DNA of 64,000 bases from assembly GCF_011250515.1 (NCBI RefSeq), contig NZ_JAANOP010000001.1:124001-188000 (forward strand), given 5' to 3'. Made by a program: the position numbers and the translations under genes. Source of the stretch: Aquirufa ecclesiirivi (lineage in GTDB: Bacteria; Bacteroidota; Bacteroidia; Cytophagales; Spirosomataceae). Shown here in pieces: positions 16,777 through 31,700 of the stretch; position 1 is the stretch's first letter, and the number at the start of each line of letters is the position of its first letter. The notes beneath the pieces were generated by a model that had not been told where the DNA came from, did not search any database, and worked only from the letters and a program-made list of their open reading frames with translations.

Positions 16777-19700
16777 ATGAAAGTAACTCGCACTACTTAT
16801 TTCAAAGATTTGAAGTTATTCCCAACTTTTCTATCTTTCCTGATAGGACTTACGATGCTATTGGCGTTTACTACCGAAGTCAATGGCCATGGAATGGCGG
16901 GATCAAATAAATTTTCTTCCCTGGCTTTTAACAAAACATCTTCTTCTCATTCTGTGGGTAAAAGTCCTTCTTTCTCCAGAGACGAATTATTGTTTTTTAA
17001 TCGAGAAGCAGGAAAAGATTTAAACTTTACTGAAAAAAGAGTTGTACAAGCTCATAAATCCGTCAATCAATTATTAACTAAATTCTTTCAGAAAAGTAAT
17101 TACCGAGATTTGCTATTTTCCTATTTCCCAGGTAAACGTAAATCCATAGATTCCGATTTTGATTCAAAAGTTCAAAGCTTACGTAATGCCGTTTTAAATA
17201 AAGGTTTCCAAGTCCCTGTTCAAATTATTAGTTGGGCCGAAATAAATAGTGCCATGGCAGCTTTTGCTAGTCGCGGTCCTGCGGGAAGTCCCATTATTTA
17301 TATCAACAAAGAATATTTAGAGGGTAAAGCTTCATTCATTTACCCCAAGGCACATGACAATCAGATTGTTGGATTGTTATTACAAGAATATGGCCATGCG
17401 ATTGATTTTTATTTAAATGGGGACCAAGATACTCCAGGTGATGAGGGTGCTCTATTTGTAGTCAAGGAAATGAATGTTGAGGTGGAGCCGATAGAACTCG
17501 CTGCCATGCAAAACAGAGAAGATTATAACAAGATTTCTGTTCAAGGTAAAACTTTTAAGGTAGAAGAAGCGGCAGTTACTATCGCTGAAGCTTGGCTGTC
17601 CACAATCAGTGCTCAAGGAAAACCAACGACTGGGGCTAGCGCATTGGCTGCAACATCCATGCGCTTTCAGACCAATCCTCCCTCCGCTACATTTACTACG
17701 ACAACAGGAGGTGGGAACTCAAAAGTAGTGGGATCTTTCTCATTTTATCCAGGAGCGGTTTTTGTGCAAGGAACACCTTTAACAGTAATTCCAGGATTTA
17801 TAGACACTTCTGCTGGTAATGGTGCTTCAGGTATCATTGTACTTTTCGTTACAGATGCTAATAATTTATCAGGTTACCTCATGCGTATTTACGGAACTCC
17901 GGTGATTACGGCCAGTACGCAATACAACATGAATAATAGCCCCGTTGGTACTGATTTAAATTCTTATCAGAGTTCCACGGGACCATCTGCAAGTACCTCC
18001 ACACTTTTGCCAGCCAGCACTACCGGAATTTTGGCAGATGGAGCTACGACAGCAACCCTAACCGTTACTGCAAGAAATGGAGCAAGTACTGCTCTAGTAG
18101 GAGCAACGGTTGTCCTAGAACAATTTTCTGATGCATTATTAACCATTCCAACAACTAAGTCAACAATCAGCCCAAGTAGCGCTACCACGAATGCTAGTGG
18201 TGTTGCAACATTTACGGTGAGTAGTAAAGTTGCTCCGCAAACCATCTATTACCGAGCTACGGTGACATCCTCGGGATTTGAAGTCATCGTAACTGCTTAT
18301 GCATCTGTATCTTATGTGGTAGGCGCCGTGACCAAATTACAAGTCTTAATGCCTGGGGAAACAGCAGATCCTGGTTCGGTTACGGGTAAAACAGGTACAC
18401 CAACCAACCAAGTAGCTGGCTCTAATACCACAGTTACAGTCAATGCCGTGGATGCCAATTGGAATGTCGTTAGTTCATCTACTCCTACAGTAGCCATTAC
18501 CACGAGTGATGCCAATGATACACATCCTTCTAATGCTGCTTTGACATCGGGAACTGGAACATTCATTGTTTCATTCAGAACGGCTGGAAATCAAACCGTT
18601 ACCGCCACTGACCAAGCAGCTACTTTAACTGCCAATACAGGGGCTACAACCTTAGTTACGGCGAGTGCTGTTAACAAATTACAGGTATTAATGCCCGGTG
18701 AAACAGCTGCACCAGGAACTACTACAGGTAAAACAGGTTCCCCTACTGCCCAAACAGCGGGAACTTCTCTGAATTTTACGGTGAATGCCGTCGATGCTTA
18801 TTGGAACCTAGTATCCTCTGCTACTCCTACAGCCGTAATTACTTCATCGGATGCCCAAGCTACACTTCCTAGTAGCGCAGCATTAGTTGGTGGTACCAAA
18901 CAGTTTGCGATCACATTAAAAACAGCTGGTAACCAAACGGTTACAGCCACTGACCAAGCTGCTACTTTAACAGCCAATACAGGTGCTAGTACTGTCGTCA
19001 ATGCCGATGTTGCTAGTAAGCTGACCGTAAATCAACAGCCTAGTAATGTCATAGCAAATGCCAATTCACGTGCCAAATTTCAGATTTCAGATGCATATGG
19101 GAATATCATAAGTTCTTCAACGGCTGGTGTTACTGTTGTTTTACATCAAAATGGGGTATTAAAAACTAGTGGATTTACTGGAACCAAATCTAAAAATGCT
19201 GTCGCAGGTATTGCCGATTTTGCAGATTTAAAGATTTCAGATGCTTCCAATGATTATACCTATGTGGCTTCCAGCCCTGGTTTAACAGGTGTAACGACGA
19301 ATGTATTTGAAATATTAATTGGGCCTCCGTCCAAATTAAGCATTAGAACAAATCCCCCTGCTAGTGTTACCGCAGGATCTAGTATAAGCCCATCAATCAC
19401 TGTCAGCATTGATGACGCCTTATTAAATACGATTACAACAGCTACTAACAGTGTCACGTTAAGTATTGGCTCTAATCCTGGTTCAGGTGTATTATCTGGA
19501 ACAGCTACAGTAAATGCAGTCAATGGTATTGCTACATTTTCAAATTTATCAATTAATAAAATAGGCAATGGGTATACCTTATCAGCTGCAAGTACTGGAC
19601 TTACAGGTATAAATACTAATTCTTTCAATGTGGTTGCTGGACCAGCATCCAAATACCTTGTTACCTCATCTTCTAGTTCCCCCGAAGCTGGAGGAACGGT

Positions 19701-22700
19701 GACCTTCACAGCTCAGTTAGCCGATGCCAATGACAATCCCGTTACTACTTCGGGACAAACGGTTACTTGGACTAAGTCTGATGCCAACGGAAGTTTTGCT
19801 TCTGCTACTTCTACCACCAATGCAAGTGGTGTAGCGACTATTGTGTTCACCACGCATACTGTATCTGGTACTGCCACGACAGTTACAGCAACTACTTCGG
19901 CTATTTCAGGCACATCAGGTACTATTACTACCGTTGCAGGGACTGCTACAAAATACCTCGTTACTTCATCCTCTTCTTCTCCTGTAGCGGGTGCTACTGT
20001 GACCATCACGGCTCAATTAGCCGATGCTAATAACAATGCAGTTGCTACTTCGGGACAAACGGTTACTTGGACCAAGTCTGATGCCAACGGAAGTTTTGCT
20101 TCTGCTACTTCTACCACCAATGGAAGTGGTGTGGCAACCATTGTGTTCACGACGCATACCGTTTCGGGTACTGCCACGACTGTGACTGCTACTACTTCGG
20201 CTATTTCTGGTACATCAGGAACTATTACGACTGTAGCAGGGACTGCTACGAAATACCTCGTTACTTCATCCTCTTCATCTCCTGTGGCTGGTGCTACTGT
20301 AACCATCACGGCTCAATTAGCCGATGCTAATAACAATGCAGTTGCTACTTCGGGACAAACCGTGACTTGGACCAAGTCTGATGCTAACGGAAGTTTTGCT
20401 TCTGCTACTTCAACCACCAATGGAAGTGGTGTGGCGACTATTGTGTTCACTACGCATACGGTATCGGGTACTGCCACAACAGTCACAGCTACTACTTCGG
20501 CAATTTCTGGTACATCAGGAACTATTACGACTGTTGCAGGGACTGCTACGAAATACCTCGTTACTTCATCCTCTTCATCACCAGTGGCTGGTGCTACAGT
20601 AACCATCACGGCTCAGTTAGCCGATGCTAATAACAATGCAGTTGCTACTTCGGGACAAACGGTTACTTGGACCAAGTCTGATGCCAACGGAAGTTTTGCT
20701 TCTGCTACTTCTACTACCAATGGAAGTGGTGTGGCAACCATTGTGTTCACGACGCATACCGTTTCGGGTACTGCCACAACTGTTACAGCGACTACTTCGG
20801 CAATTTCTGGAACTTCAGGAACTATTACGACGGTGGCAGGTGCTGCTAGTAAGTACCTCGTTACTTCATCCTCTTCATCTCCTGTAGCGGGTGCTACTGT
20901 AACCATCACGGCACAATTAGCCGATGCTAATAACAATGCAGTTGCTACTTCGGGACAAACGGTTACTTGGACTAAGTCTGATGCCAACGGTAGTTTTGCT
21001 TCTGCTACTTCAACTACTAATGGAAGTGGTGTGGCAACCATTGTGTTCACAACGCATACCGTTTCGGGTACTGCCACGACTGTGACAGCTACTACTTCGG
21101 CTATTTCTGGAACTTCTGGAACTATTACTACAACTGCAAGTACTCCAAATGCTGCTACATCGACATTAACTCCTACATCGGCAAGTATTACAGCCAATGG
21201 ATCTTCTACTCAAGTGTTAACCGTCACTGCTAAAGATGGTAGTGGAAACAACATAGGTTCTGGTGGAGCTACAGTCACTATCACTAAATCTTCTGGTACT
21301 GGATCTATTGGTTCGGTCACAGATAATGGAAACGGTACCTATACTGCTACTGTTACTTCGCCCACTGCCGTTGGATCGGGTGTATTTGTCGCAACTTTAG
21401 GCGGTGCAGAAGTAAGAAGTGGAACAGGTTCTCAAACTCAATCCACCATTACCTATATTGCTGGTGCTGCTACAAAATACCTCGTTACTTCATCCTCTTC
21501 TTCTCCTGTGGCGGGTGCTACTGTAACCATCACAGCTCAGTTAGTCGATGCCAATGACAATCCAGTTGCTACTTCGGGACAAACGGTTACTTGGACTAAG
21601 TCGAACGCGAATGGTAGTTTTGCTTCTGCTACTTCAACCACCAATGGAAGTGGTGTGGCGACTATTGTGTTTACTTCGCATACGGTATCAGGTACTGCCA
21701 CAACAGTCACAGCGACTACTTCGGCTATTTCAGGAACTTCAGGAACTATTACCACGGTAGCGGGTGCTGCGAATGCTACCGCTTCTACATTAACTCCTAC
21801 ATCGGCGAGTATTACAGCCAATGGATCTTCTACTCAAGTGTTAACCGTCACAGCTAAAGATGCCAATGGCAACAATGTGGCTACTGGTGGAGCTACTGTA
21901 ACCATCACTAAATCTTCTGGTACTGGAACTATTGGTTCGGTTACTGATAATGGAAATGGTACCTATACTGCTACTGTAACATCGCCTAGTGCCGTTGGCT
22001 CGGGTGTATTTGTCGCAACTTTAGGTGGCGCAGAAGTAAGAAGTGGAACAGGTTCTCAAACTCAATCTACTATTACCTATGTTGCTGGTGCAGCTACAAA
22101 ATACCTCGTTACTTCATCCTCTTCATCTCCTGTAGCGGGTGCTACTGTGACCATCACGGCTCAATTAGCCGATGCTAATAATAATGCAGTTGCTACTTCG
22201 GGACAAACGGTTACTTGGACCAAGTCTGATGCTAACGGAAGTTTTGCTTCTGCTACTTCAACTACCAATGGAAGTGGTGTGGCGACTATTGTGTTCACGA
22301 CACATACCGTTTCGGGTACTGCCACGACTGTCACAGCTACTACTTCGGCTATTTCAGGAACTTCTGGAACTATTACGACTGTTGCAGGTGCTGCGAATGC
22401 TACCGCTTCTACATTAACTCCTACATCGGCGAGTATTACAGCCAATGGATCTTCTACTCAAGTGTTAACCGTCACAGCTAAAGATGCCAATGGCAACAAT
22501 GTGGCTACTGGTGGAGCTACTGTAACCATCACTAAATCTTCTGGTACTGGAACTATTGGTTCGGTTACTGATAATGGAAATGGTACCTATACTGCTACTG
22601 TAACATCGCCTAGTGCCGTTGGCTCGGGTGTATTTGTCGCAACTTTAGGTGGCGCAGAAGTAAGAAGTGGAACAGGTTCTCAAACTCAATCTACTATTAC

Positions 22701-25700
22701 CTATGTTGCTGGTGCAGCTACAAAATACCTCGTTACTTCATCCTCTTCATCTCCTGTAGCGGGTGCTACTGTGACCATCACGGCTCAATTAGCCGATGCT
22801 AATAATAATGCAGTTGCTACTTCGGGACAAACGGTTACTTGGACCAAGTCTGATGCTAACGGAAGTTTTGCTTCTGCTACTTCAACTACCAATGGAAGTG
22901 GTGTGGCGACTATTGTGTTCACGACACATACCGTTTCGGGTACTGCCACGACTGTCACAGCTACTACTTCGGCTATTTCAGGAACTTCTGGAACTATTAC
23001 GACTGTTGCAGGTGCTGCGAATGCTACCGCTTCTACATTAACTCCTACATCGGCGAGTATTACAGCCAATGGATCTTCTACTCAAGTGTTAACCGTCACA
23101 GCTAAAGATGCCAATGGCAACAATGTGGGTGCTGGTGGAGCTACTGTAACTATTACTAAATCTTCTGGTACTGGATCTATTGGTTCGGTTACTGATAATG
23201 GAAATGGCACCTATACTGCTACTGTAACTTCGCCAACTGCCGTTGGCTCGGGTGTATTTGTGGCCACTTTAGGCGGAGCAGAAGTAAGAAGTGGAACAGG
23301 TTCTCAAACTCAATCCACCATTACCTATGTTGCTGGTGCTGCTACAAAATACCTCGTTACTTCATCCTCTTCATCACCTGTGGCAGGTGCTACGGTAACC
23401 ATCACAGCTCAGTTAGCTGATGCTAATGACAACCCTGTTTCTACTTCAGGACAAACGGTTACTTGGACTAAGTCCAATGCGAATGGAAGTTTTGCTTCTG
23501 CTACTTCTACTACTAATGGAAGTGGTGTGGCAACCATTGTGTTCACGACCCATACCGTTTCGGGTACTGCCACAACTGTTACAGCGACTACTTCGGCAAT
23601 TTCTGGAACTTCAGGAACTATTACGACGGTGGCAGGTGCTGCTAGTAAGTACCTCGTTACTTCATCCTCTTCATCTCCAGTGGCTGGTGCTACTGTAACC
23701 ATCACGGCTCAATTAGCCGATGCTAATAACAATGCAGTTGCTACTTCGGGACAAATGGTTACTTGGACCAAGTCTGATGCCAACGGAAGTTTTGCATCTG
23801 CTACTTCTACTACTAATGGAAGTGGTGTAGCAACCATTGTGTTCACGACGCATACCGTTTCGGGTACTGCCACGACTGTCACAGCGACTACTTCAGCAAT
23901 AACGGGTACATCAGGAACTATTACGACTGTTGCAGGGACTGCTTCGAAATACCTCGTTACTTCATCCTCTTCATCTCCTGTGGCTGGTGCTACTGTGACC
24001 ATCACGGCTCAATTAGCCGATGCTAATAACAATGCAGTTGCTACTTCGGGACAAACAGTTACTTGGACCAAGTCTGATGCCAACGGAAGTTTTGCTTCTG
24101 CTACTTCAACTACCAACGGAAGTGGTGTGGCGACAATTGTGTTCACGACACATACCGTTTCGGGTACTGCCACGACTGTCACATCTACTACTTCAGCTAT
24201 TTCTGGAACTTCTGGAACTATTACGACGGTGGCGGGTGCTGCGAATGCTACCGCTTCTACATTAACTCCTACTTCGGCCAGTATTACAGCCAATGGATCT
24301 TCTACTCAAGTATTAACCGTCACAGCTAAAGATGCCAATGGCAACAATTTGGCTGCTGGTGGAGCTACTGTTACTATTACTAAATCTTCTGGTACTGGAA
24401 CTATTGGTTCAGTTACTGATAATGGAAATGGTACCTATACTGCTACTGTAACATCGCCTACTGCCGTTGGCTCGGGTGTATTTGTGGCAACTTTAGGCGG
24501 CGCAGAAGTAAGAAGTGGAACAGGTTCTCAAACTCAATCCACCATTACCTATATTGCAGGTGCTGCTACGAAATACATTGTTACATCTTCATCTTCTTCT
24601 CCTGTAGCGGGTGCTACTGTAACCATCACGGCACAATTAGCCGATGCTAATAACAATGCAGTTGCTACTTCGGGACAAACGGTTACTTGGACCAAGTCTG
24701 ATGCTAACGGAAGTTTTGCTTCTGCTACTTCAACTACCAATGGAAGTGGTGTGGCGACTATTGTGTTTACTACGCATACGGTATCAGGTACTGCCACGAC
24801 AGTTACAGCAACTACTTCGGCTATTTCAGGCACATCAGGTACTATTACTACCGTTGCAGGGACTGCTACAAAATACCTCGTTACATCTTCATCTTCATCT
24901 CCAGTAGCGGGTGCTACTGTGACCATCACGGCTCAATTAGCCGATGCTAATAACAATGCAGTTGCTACTTCGGGACAAACGGTTACTTGGACTAAGTCAA
25001 ACGCTAACGGAAGTTTTGCTTCTGCTACTTCTACTACCAATGGAAGTGGTGTGGCGACAATTGTGTTCACGACACATACCGTTTCGGGTACTGCCACGAC
25101 TGTCACAGCTACTACTTCGGCCATTTCTGGAACGACAAGTACTATTACTACAGTGCCTGGTCCAGTTGATGCTACTAAATCAACCATTTCACCCGCCTCA
25201 GCTAGTATTGTAGCCAATGGTTCTTCAACTCAATTACTTACAGTAACAGCAAAAGATGCCAATGGAAACAATGTAGGTGTTGGAGGTGCGACAGTAACGA
25301 TAACTCGACACGTTGGAACAGGCGTAGTAGGAAGTGTTACCAATGTAGGTGATGGAACTTATACTGCTTCCGTAACTTCTCCAACAACCGTTGGTACAGG
25401 AGAATTTGAAGCTACCATTGGGGGAAATTCCGTTCAAAATGGAACAGGATCCATGTTTCATAGTGTCATTACTTATACCGTAGGAACTGCAGCGAAGTTG
25501 TCTTTCAGTGTTCAACCAAGTAATACTGCTGCATTATCCTCCATTAATCCAGCGGTAAAAGTTAGAATTGAAGATGCCTTTGGAAATTTAACTACTTCAA
25601 CAGCCAATGTGACTATCGACTTTGGTACAAATGCGGGTTCAGGAACTCTATCAGGTACAAAAACTGTGGCTGCAATAAATGGAGTAGCTACTTTTAGCGA

Positions 25701-28700
25701 CTTATCCATCAATAATACAGCCACGGGTTATACCTTAGCAGCTAGTAGTGCTGGATTAACAGGCGCCACCTCAAATACATTTAATATTTCATCATCAGGT
25801 GCAGCAAAATTAGCTTTTAGTGTACAACCTAGTAATGCCCTGGCTGGTGCTAGCATAAGTCCTTCGATTAAAGTTCAAATCTTAGATGCAGCTGGAAACC
25901 CAACCACGGCAACAGATAACATCACTTTATCCATTGATACCAACCCTGCTTCTGGTACACTTTCAGGCACTTTGACTCAAGCAGCAGTGTCTGGAGAAGC
26001 CACATTTTCAGGTATTTCGATCAACAAATCAAGTGCATCTGCCTATAAATTAAAAGCCACCAGTGGATCGTTAACAGAAACAATTTCTTCCACTTTCATT
26101 ATCTCGCCTAATACTCCTACGGCAATTACAGTGACTGATATCACACCTGCCGTTGGAATTTTAGGTATAAATAATAATATCGTTCGCGTTAACTTAATTG
26201 ATGCCTATGGCAACTTCTCTCCGGCACCATCTGATATTGGTGTAGAACTAAGTATGTTTATTGGCGCTACAGATAGAACCTCGACAGGAATAGAAAGAAC
26301 CAATTCATCCAATGTGGTTCAATCGAATCCTATCCAAGCAACGATAACAACTGGTTCTTATTTCACAGATATTACGTATGTGCGATATAAAGTATCTACC
26401 ATAGATAAAACGACTAATCCTTACACCATCAACACCAATGCTACCATCAAAGCCACAAAATACACGGTAGGTGGCCCAAGCTTAACGGTAGGTACTAGTG
26501 CAGCATTTAAAATTATAGACGGAAAAATATACTCACCAAAAACAACTGGAAACTGGAATGCTGTTACTTGGGCAATTTCATCCGATGGTGGAACCTCGTT
26601 TGCTGATACAGTGGGTATAAAATACATATATGATAAATATGATATTGTAAAAATTCCAACGGGTATCACGACTACTTTAAGCCAATCTGTTTCTTTATAC
26701 AGTATGATTATTGATGGGACATTTGACTTAACAACGAGTGGAACTCTTACGTTAAATCACCATTCAGGTATTGATGGTGAATACAACGTACATACCCACG
26801 GAACATTCAAAAACTCTGGAGGTACTTTTACTAATAACAATGAGTCCACAAGTGGTTTCTTACCTAATTTCCACGGAGGAACCTATTGGCATGCTAGAGA
26901 TGGAGGATCCATTCCAAAAGCATTATGGACCACGCAATCTGCTGGAGCATTAACCAAAATTACAGGTCTTACCTCCACTTCTCTGACTAGTGGATTTGAT
27001 CAAGCATTTTTAAATTTTGAATGGGATAATACGAGTTATTCTGGTCAAATTATGCACGGAAATGTTAGCATAGCTAAAGATTTCTACCTAAAAAGTGGAT
27101 CATTCTCCATTGGTGACAACAATACATTAACCTTAAATGAAACGGTCAATGGTTCAAGTAATGGTAAATTAAAAGGAACAACACTTTCTACTTTACATGT
27201 CAATACCACTAGTGGAAGTCCTACTTTGGATTTTGTAACGGGTGGACAAAATTTAAAAGAACTGAAAGTCAATGTGACAGGGGGAACGTCGTTGACAATT
27301 CCATCTGATTTAAGCATCAATACTACCTTAAACTTAGTGGCTGGCCATGTGGTCATGGGAAATAACAAAAAACTTAGTTTCCCAAGTGATGCCACCATTA
27401 CAGGTGCATCTGACACCCGCTATGTTGAAGGTATTATTTCAAGAGTAATTCCAAAGCAAACGGATCCGTCTGTTTCCTTCCCAATTGGTGATGCTTCAGC
27501 ATATACACCAGTAACTTTAGATTTTTCAGGTAGAAGTGCCGCTTCAAGTGATTTAACCATTGAATCATCGACCAATTCATTAGCCGATAATTCGGAAGTA
27601 AGTGGTTCAGGTATACGTGGTGATAAATACATTAAAAGAAAATGGCGAGTATCAGATGGTAGTGGAGCAACGGCCAATGGATTCTCGACTTACAATATTA
27701 CCTTAGGATTCCCTTCAGGAGATATGATGGGATCACCAAGCCTTGCTAATCTAATTGTTCGTAAAAAAGCGGTCTCTTGGAAAGCTCCAAGTAGTCATGT
27801 ACGTGTCGATGGAACAACCAAGACGGTAAAAGGCCAAAACTATGACTCTTTCTCTGATTTCTTTATTGGAGAATCAACGGGAACTACCAGCTTTAGTTTA
27901 AATAGTCCTGCTGATATTTCAGCTGGAACAAGAGCTGCCTATGTTGGTACTCGATTGGATGCAGCATCCATTCCTTATACTTCTGGTTCACAGACAGCCT
28001 ACCTCAGTTCAACTGGAAGTGGCGTATTCTATGATGCCGCTAGTGGAGGAAATGTTATTACTAGCGTCAACTTTGCCGATGGATCATCAACAGTTAATTT
28101 CTGGTTTGAGAAAAATACGGTAGCAACGTACACCGTAACCTTATCAGATGCTACTCCTGCCGATGCGGGAACAGGAATCACAGATGCAACAGATGATATC
28201 GGTGTAACCGTAGGTGCCGTAGACGCAACAGCTTCTACTCTTACTCCTACTGTAGCCAATATTACTGCGAATGGAACTTCAACGCAGGTTTTATCAGTAA
28301 CGGCCAAAGATGCCTATGGAAATAACAGAGGAACTGGAGGAGATGTGGTTACTATCACCAAGTTGTCTGGTACAGGTAGCATCGGAAGTGTTAGTCATGC
28401 AGGAAGTGGTGTATATACCGCCACAGTAACTTCTCCTACCTCAACTGGAACGGGAGTATTTGTAGCTACTTTGGGTGGTGCTCAAGTAAAAAGTGGTACA
28501 GGTTCCCAAACGCAGTCTACGGTTACCTATTCAGAAGGTACAGCATCCAAATTAGTGGTGACCATAGGAAGTCCACAAACTGCCGGTTCGACGTTTAATG
28601 TACTTGTTAACTTAACGGATGCCAATGGTAATTCAGTAAATGCAACCGCTAATGGAACAGTAACACTTTCTTTAAAAACAGGTACGGGTACCTTAGGTGG

Positions 28701-31700
28701 TACTTTAACTGGAACGATTACTTCTGGTTCTAGTTCAGTAACCATTTCAGGTGTTACTTACACCAAAGCTGAAACTGGCGTAGTCTTAACAGCTACAGGT
28801 TCTGTTGCTGGAAATGTCAACGGTAAAGTGGGCGATTCGAATGCATTCACCGTTGTTGCTGGTGCAGCCGATGCAACTGCTTCTACTTTAACTCCTAGCT
28901 CTGCAAGTATTGTGGCAGATGGTGCTACTACCCAAGTATTAACTGTAACAGCTAAAGATGCTAATGGTAATAACCTAACTGCAGGTGGTGCTACCGTGAC
29001 CATCACCAAGTCTTCTGGTACAGGTTCTATTAGCTCTGTAAGCGATAATAGTAATGGTACCTATTCGGCTACTGTTACTTCACCAACGGTTGTTGGATCA
29101 GGTGTATTTGTCGCTACTTTAGGTGCTTCTCAAGTTAAAAGTGGAACAGGGTCTCAAACCCAATCTACCATCACTTATATTGCTGGTACAGCTAATAAAT
29201 TAGTGGTGTCTAACATCGCTCAACAAACTGCCGGCACTGGATTCGCTGTCACGGTTACTTTAACCGACGTGAATGGTAACCCTGTCAATGCAACAGCTGA
29301 TGGTACCGTGACATTAACTCGTAAAACAGGTACAGGTACCTTAGGTGGTACTTTAACTGGAACGATTACTTCTGGTTCTAGTGCAGTAACCATTTCAGGT
29401 GTTACTTACACCAAAGCAGAAACTGGTGTAGTCTTAACAGCTACGGGTTCAGGTTCAGGAAACGTTGCAAGTAAATTAGGTGACTCTAATGCCTTCACTG
29501 TGGTGGCGGGAGCTGCTGCTAAATACTTGGTGACAAGTAGTAATTCGTCTCCAACTGCGGGTGGAACAGTAACGATTACGGCACAATTAGTAGATGCCAA
29601 TAACAATCCTGTCACTACTTCGGGAAATACCGTGACTTGGTCTAAGAGTGATGCCAATGGATCATTCTCTTCAGCTACTAGCATAACAGATGCTAATGGC
29701 ACTGCCACTGTGACATTCACGACCCATACCGTTTCTGGTACTTCAACCACCATTACGGCTACGGATAATAATACATTAACGGGTACTTCTGCATCGTTCA
29801 GCTCTACAGTTGGTACGGCGTCCAAATTAGTGGTGTCTACAATTGCTCAACAAGCTGCAGGTACTGGATTCGCTGTCTCGGTTACTTTAACGGATGCCAA
29901 TGGCAATGCGGTTAATGCAACTGCAGATGGTACCGTGACTCTAACTCGTAAAATAGGTACAGGCACCTTAGGTGGTACTTTAACTGGAACGATTACTTCT
30001 GGTTCTAGTGCAGTCACCATCTCTGGTGTTACTTACACCAAAGCTGAAACTGGCGTAGTCTTAACGGCTACAGGTTCTGTAGCTGGAAATGTCAACGGTA
30101 AAGTGGGCGATTCGAATGCATTCACCGTTGTTGCTGGTGCAGCTGATGCAACTGCTTCTACCTTAACTCCTAGCTCTGCAAGTATTGTGGCAGATGGTTC
30201 TACTACCCAAGTATTAACTGTAACAGCTAAAGATGCTAATGGTAATAACTTAACTGCGGGTGGTGCTACAGTGACCATCACCAAGTCTTCTGGTACAGGT
30301 TCTATTAGCTCCGTAACTGATAATAGCAATGGTACTTATTCGGCTACTGTTACCTCTCCAACAGCTGTTGGATCTGGTGTATTTGTAGCTACTTTAGGTG
30401 CTTCTCAAGTTAAAAGTGGAACAGGGTCTCAAACCCAATCTACCATCACTTATATTGCTGGTACAGCTAATAAATTAGTGGTGTCTAACATTGCTGGTCA
30501 AACAGCTGGAACAGCCTTTGCTGTCACGGTTACTTTAACAGACGTGAATGGTAACCCTGTCAATGCAACAGCAGATGGTACCGTGACATTAACTCGTAAA
30601 ACAGGTACAGGCACCTTAGGTGGTACTTTAACTGGAACGATTACTTCTGGTTCTAGTGCCGTAACCATTTCAGGTGTTACTTATACCAAAGCTGAAACAG
30701 GTGTTGTCTTAACAGCTACAGGTTCTGGTTCAGGAAACGTTGCAAGTAAATTAGGTGACTCCAATGCCTTCACTGTGGTGGCGGGAGCTGCTGCTAAATA
30801 CTTGGTAACAAGTAGTAATTCGTCTCCAACTGCGGGTGGAACAGTAACGATTACGGCACAATTAGTGGATGCCAATAACAATCCTGTCACTACTTCGGGA
30901 AATACCGTGACTTGGTCTAAGAGTGATGCCAATGGTTCATTCTCTTCAGCTACTAGCTTAACAGATGCTAATGGTACTGCCACAGTAACATTCACGACCC
31001 ATACCGTTTCTGGTACTTCAACCACCATTACGGCTACGGATAATAATACATTAACGGGTACTTCTGCATCGTTCAGCTCTACAGTTGGTACGGCATCCAA
31101 ATTAGTGGTGTCTACAATTGCTCAACAAACTGCGGGTACTGGATTCGCTGTCACGGTTACTTTAACGGATGCCAATGGCAATGCGGTTAATGCAACTGCA
31201 GATGGTACCGTGACTCTTTCTTTAAAAACTGGAACAGGAACCTTAGGTGGTACTTTAACTGGAACGATTACTTCTGGTTCTAGTGCAGTAACCATCTCTG
31301 GAGTAACTTATACCAAAGCAGAAACTGGCGTAGTCTTAACAGCTACAGGTTCTGTTGCTGGAAATGTCAACGGTAAAGTGGGCGATTCGAATGCATTCAC
31401 CGTTGTTGCTGGTACAGCCGATGCAACTGCTTCTACCTTAACTCCTAGCTCAGCCAGTATTGTGGCAGATGGTTCTACTACCCAAGTATTAACAGTAACA
31501 GCTAAAGATGCCAATGGCAATAACTTAACTGCGGGTGGTGCTACAGTAACCATCACCAAGTCTTCTGGTACAGGTTCGATTAGCTCCGTAACCGATAATA
31601 GTAATGGTACTTATTCGGCTACAGTTACCTCTCCAACGGCTGTTGGATCAGGTGTATTTGTAGCTACTTTAGGTGCTTCGCAAGTTAAAAGTGGAACAGG

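Noticed and set aside
17383-17406. Active HExxH zinc protease in the giant protein
   Set aside because: The first zinc His is replaced by Gln203, so an active gluzincin cannot be claimed.
19651-25485. Possible CRISPR-like array because of regular 300-base spacing
   Set aside because: The repeats are in-frame Ig-domain coding sequence with no unique spacers or cas genes.
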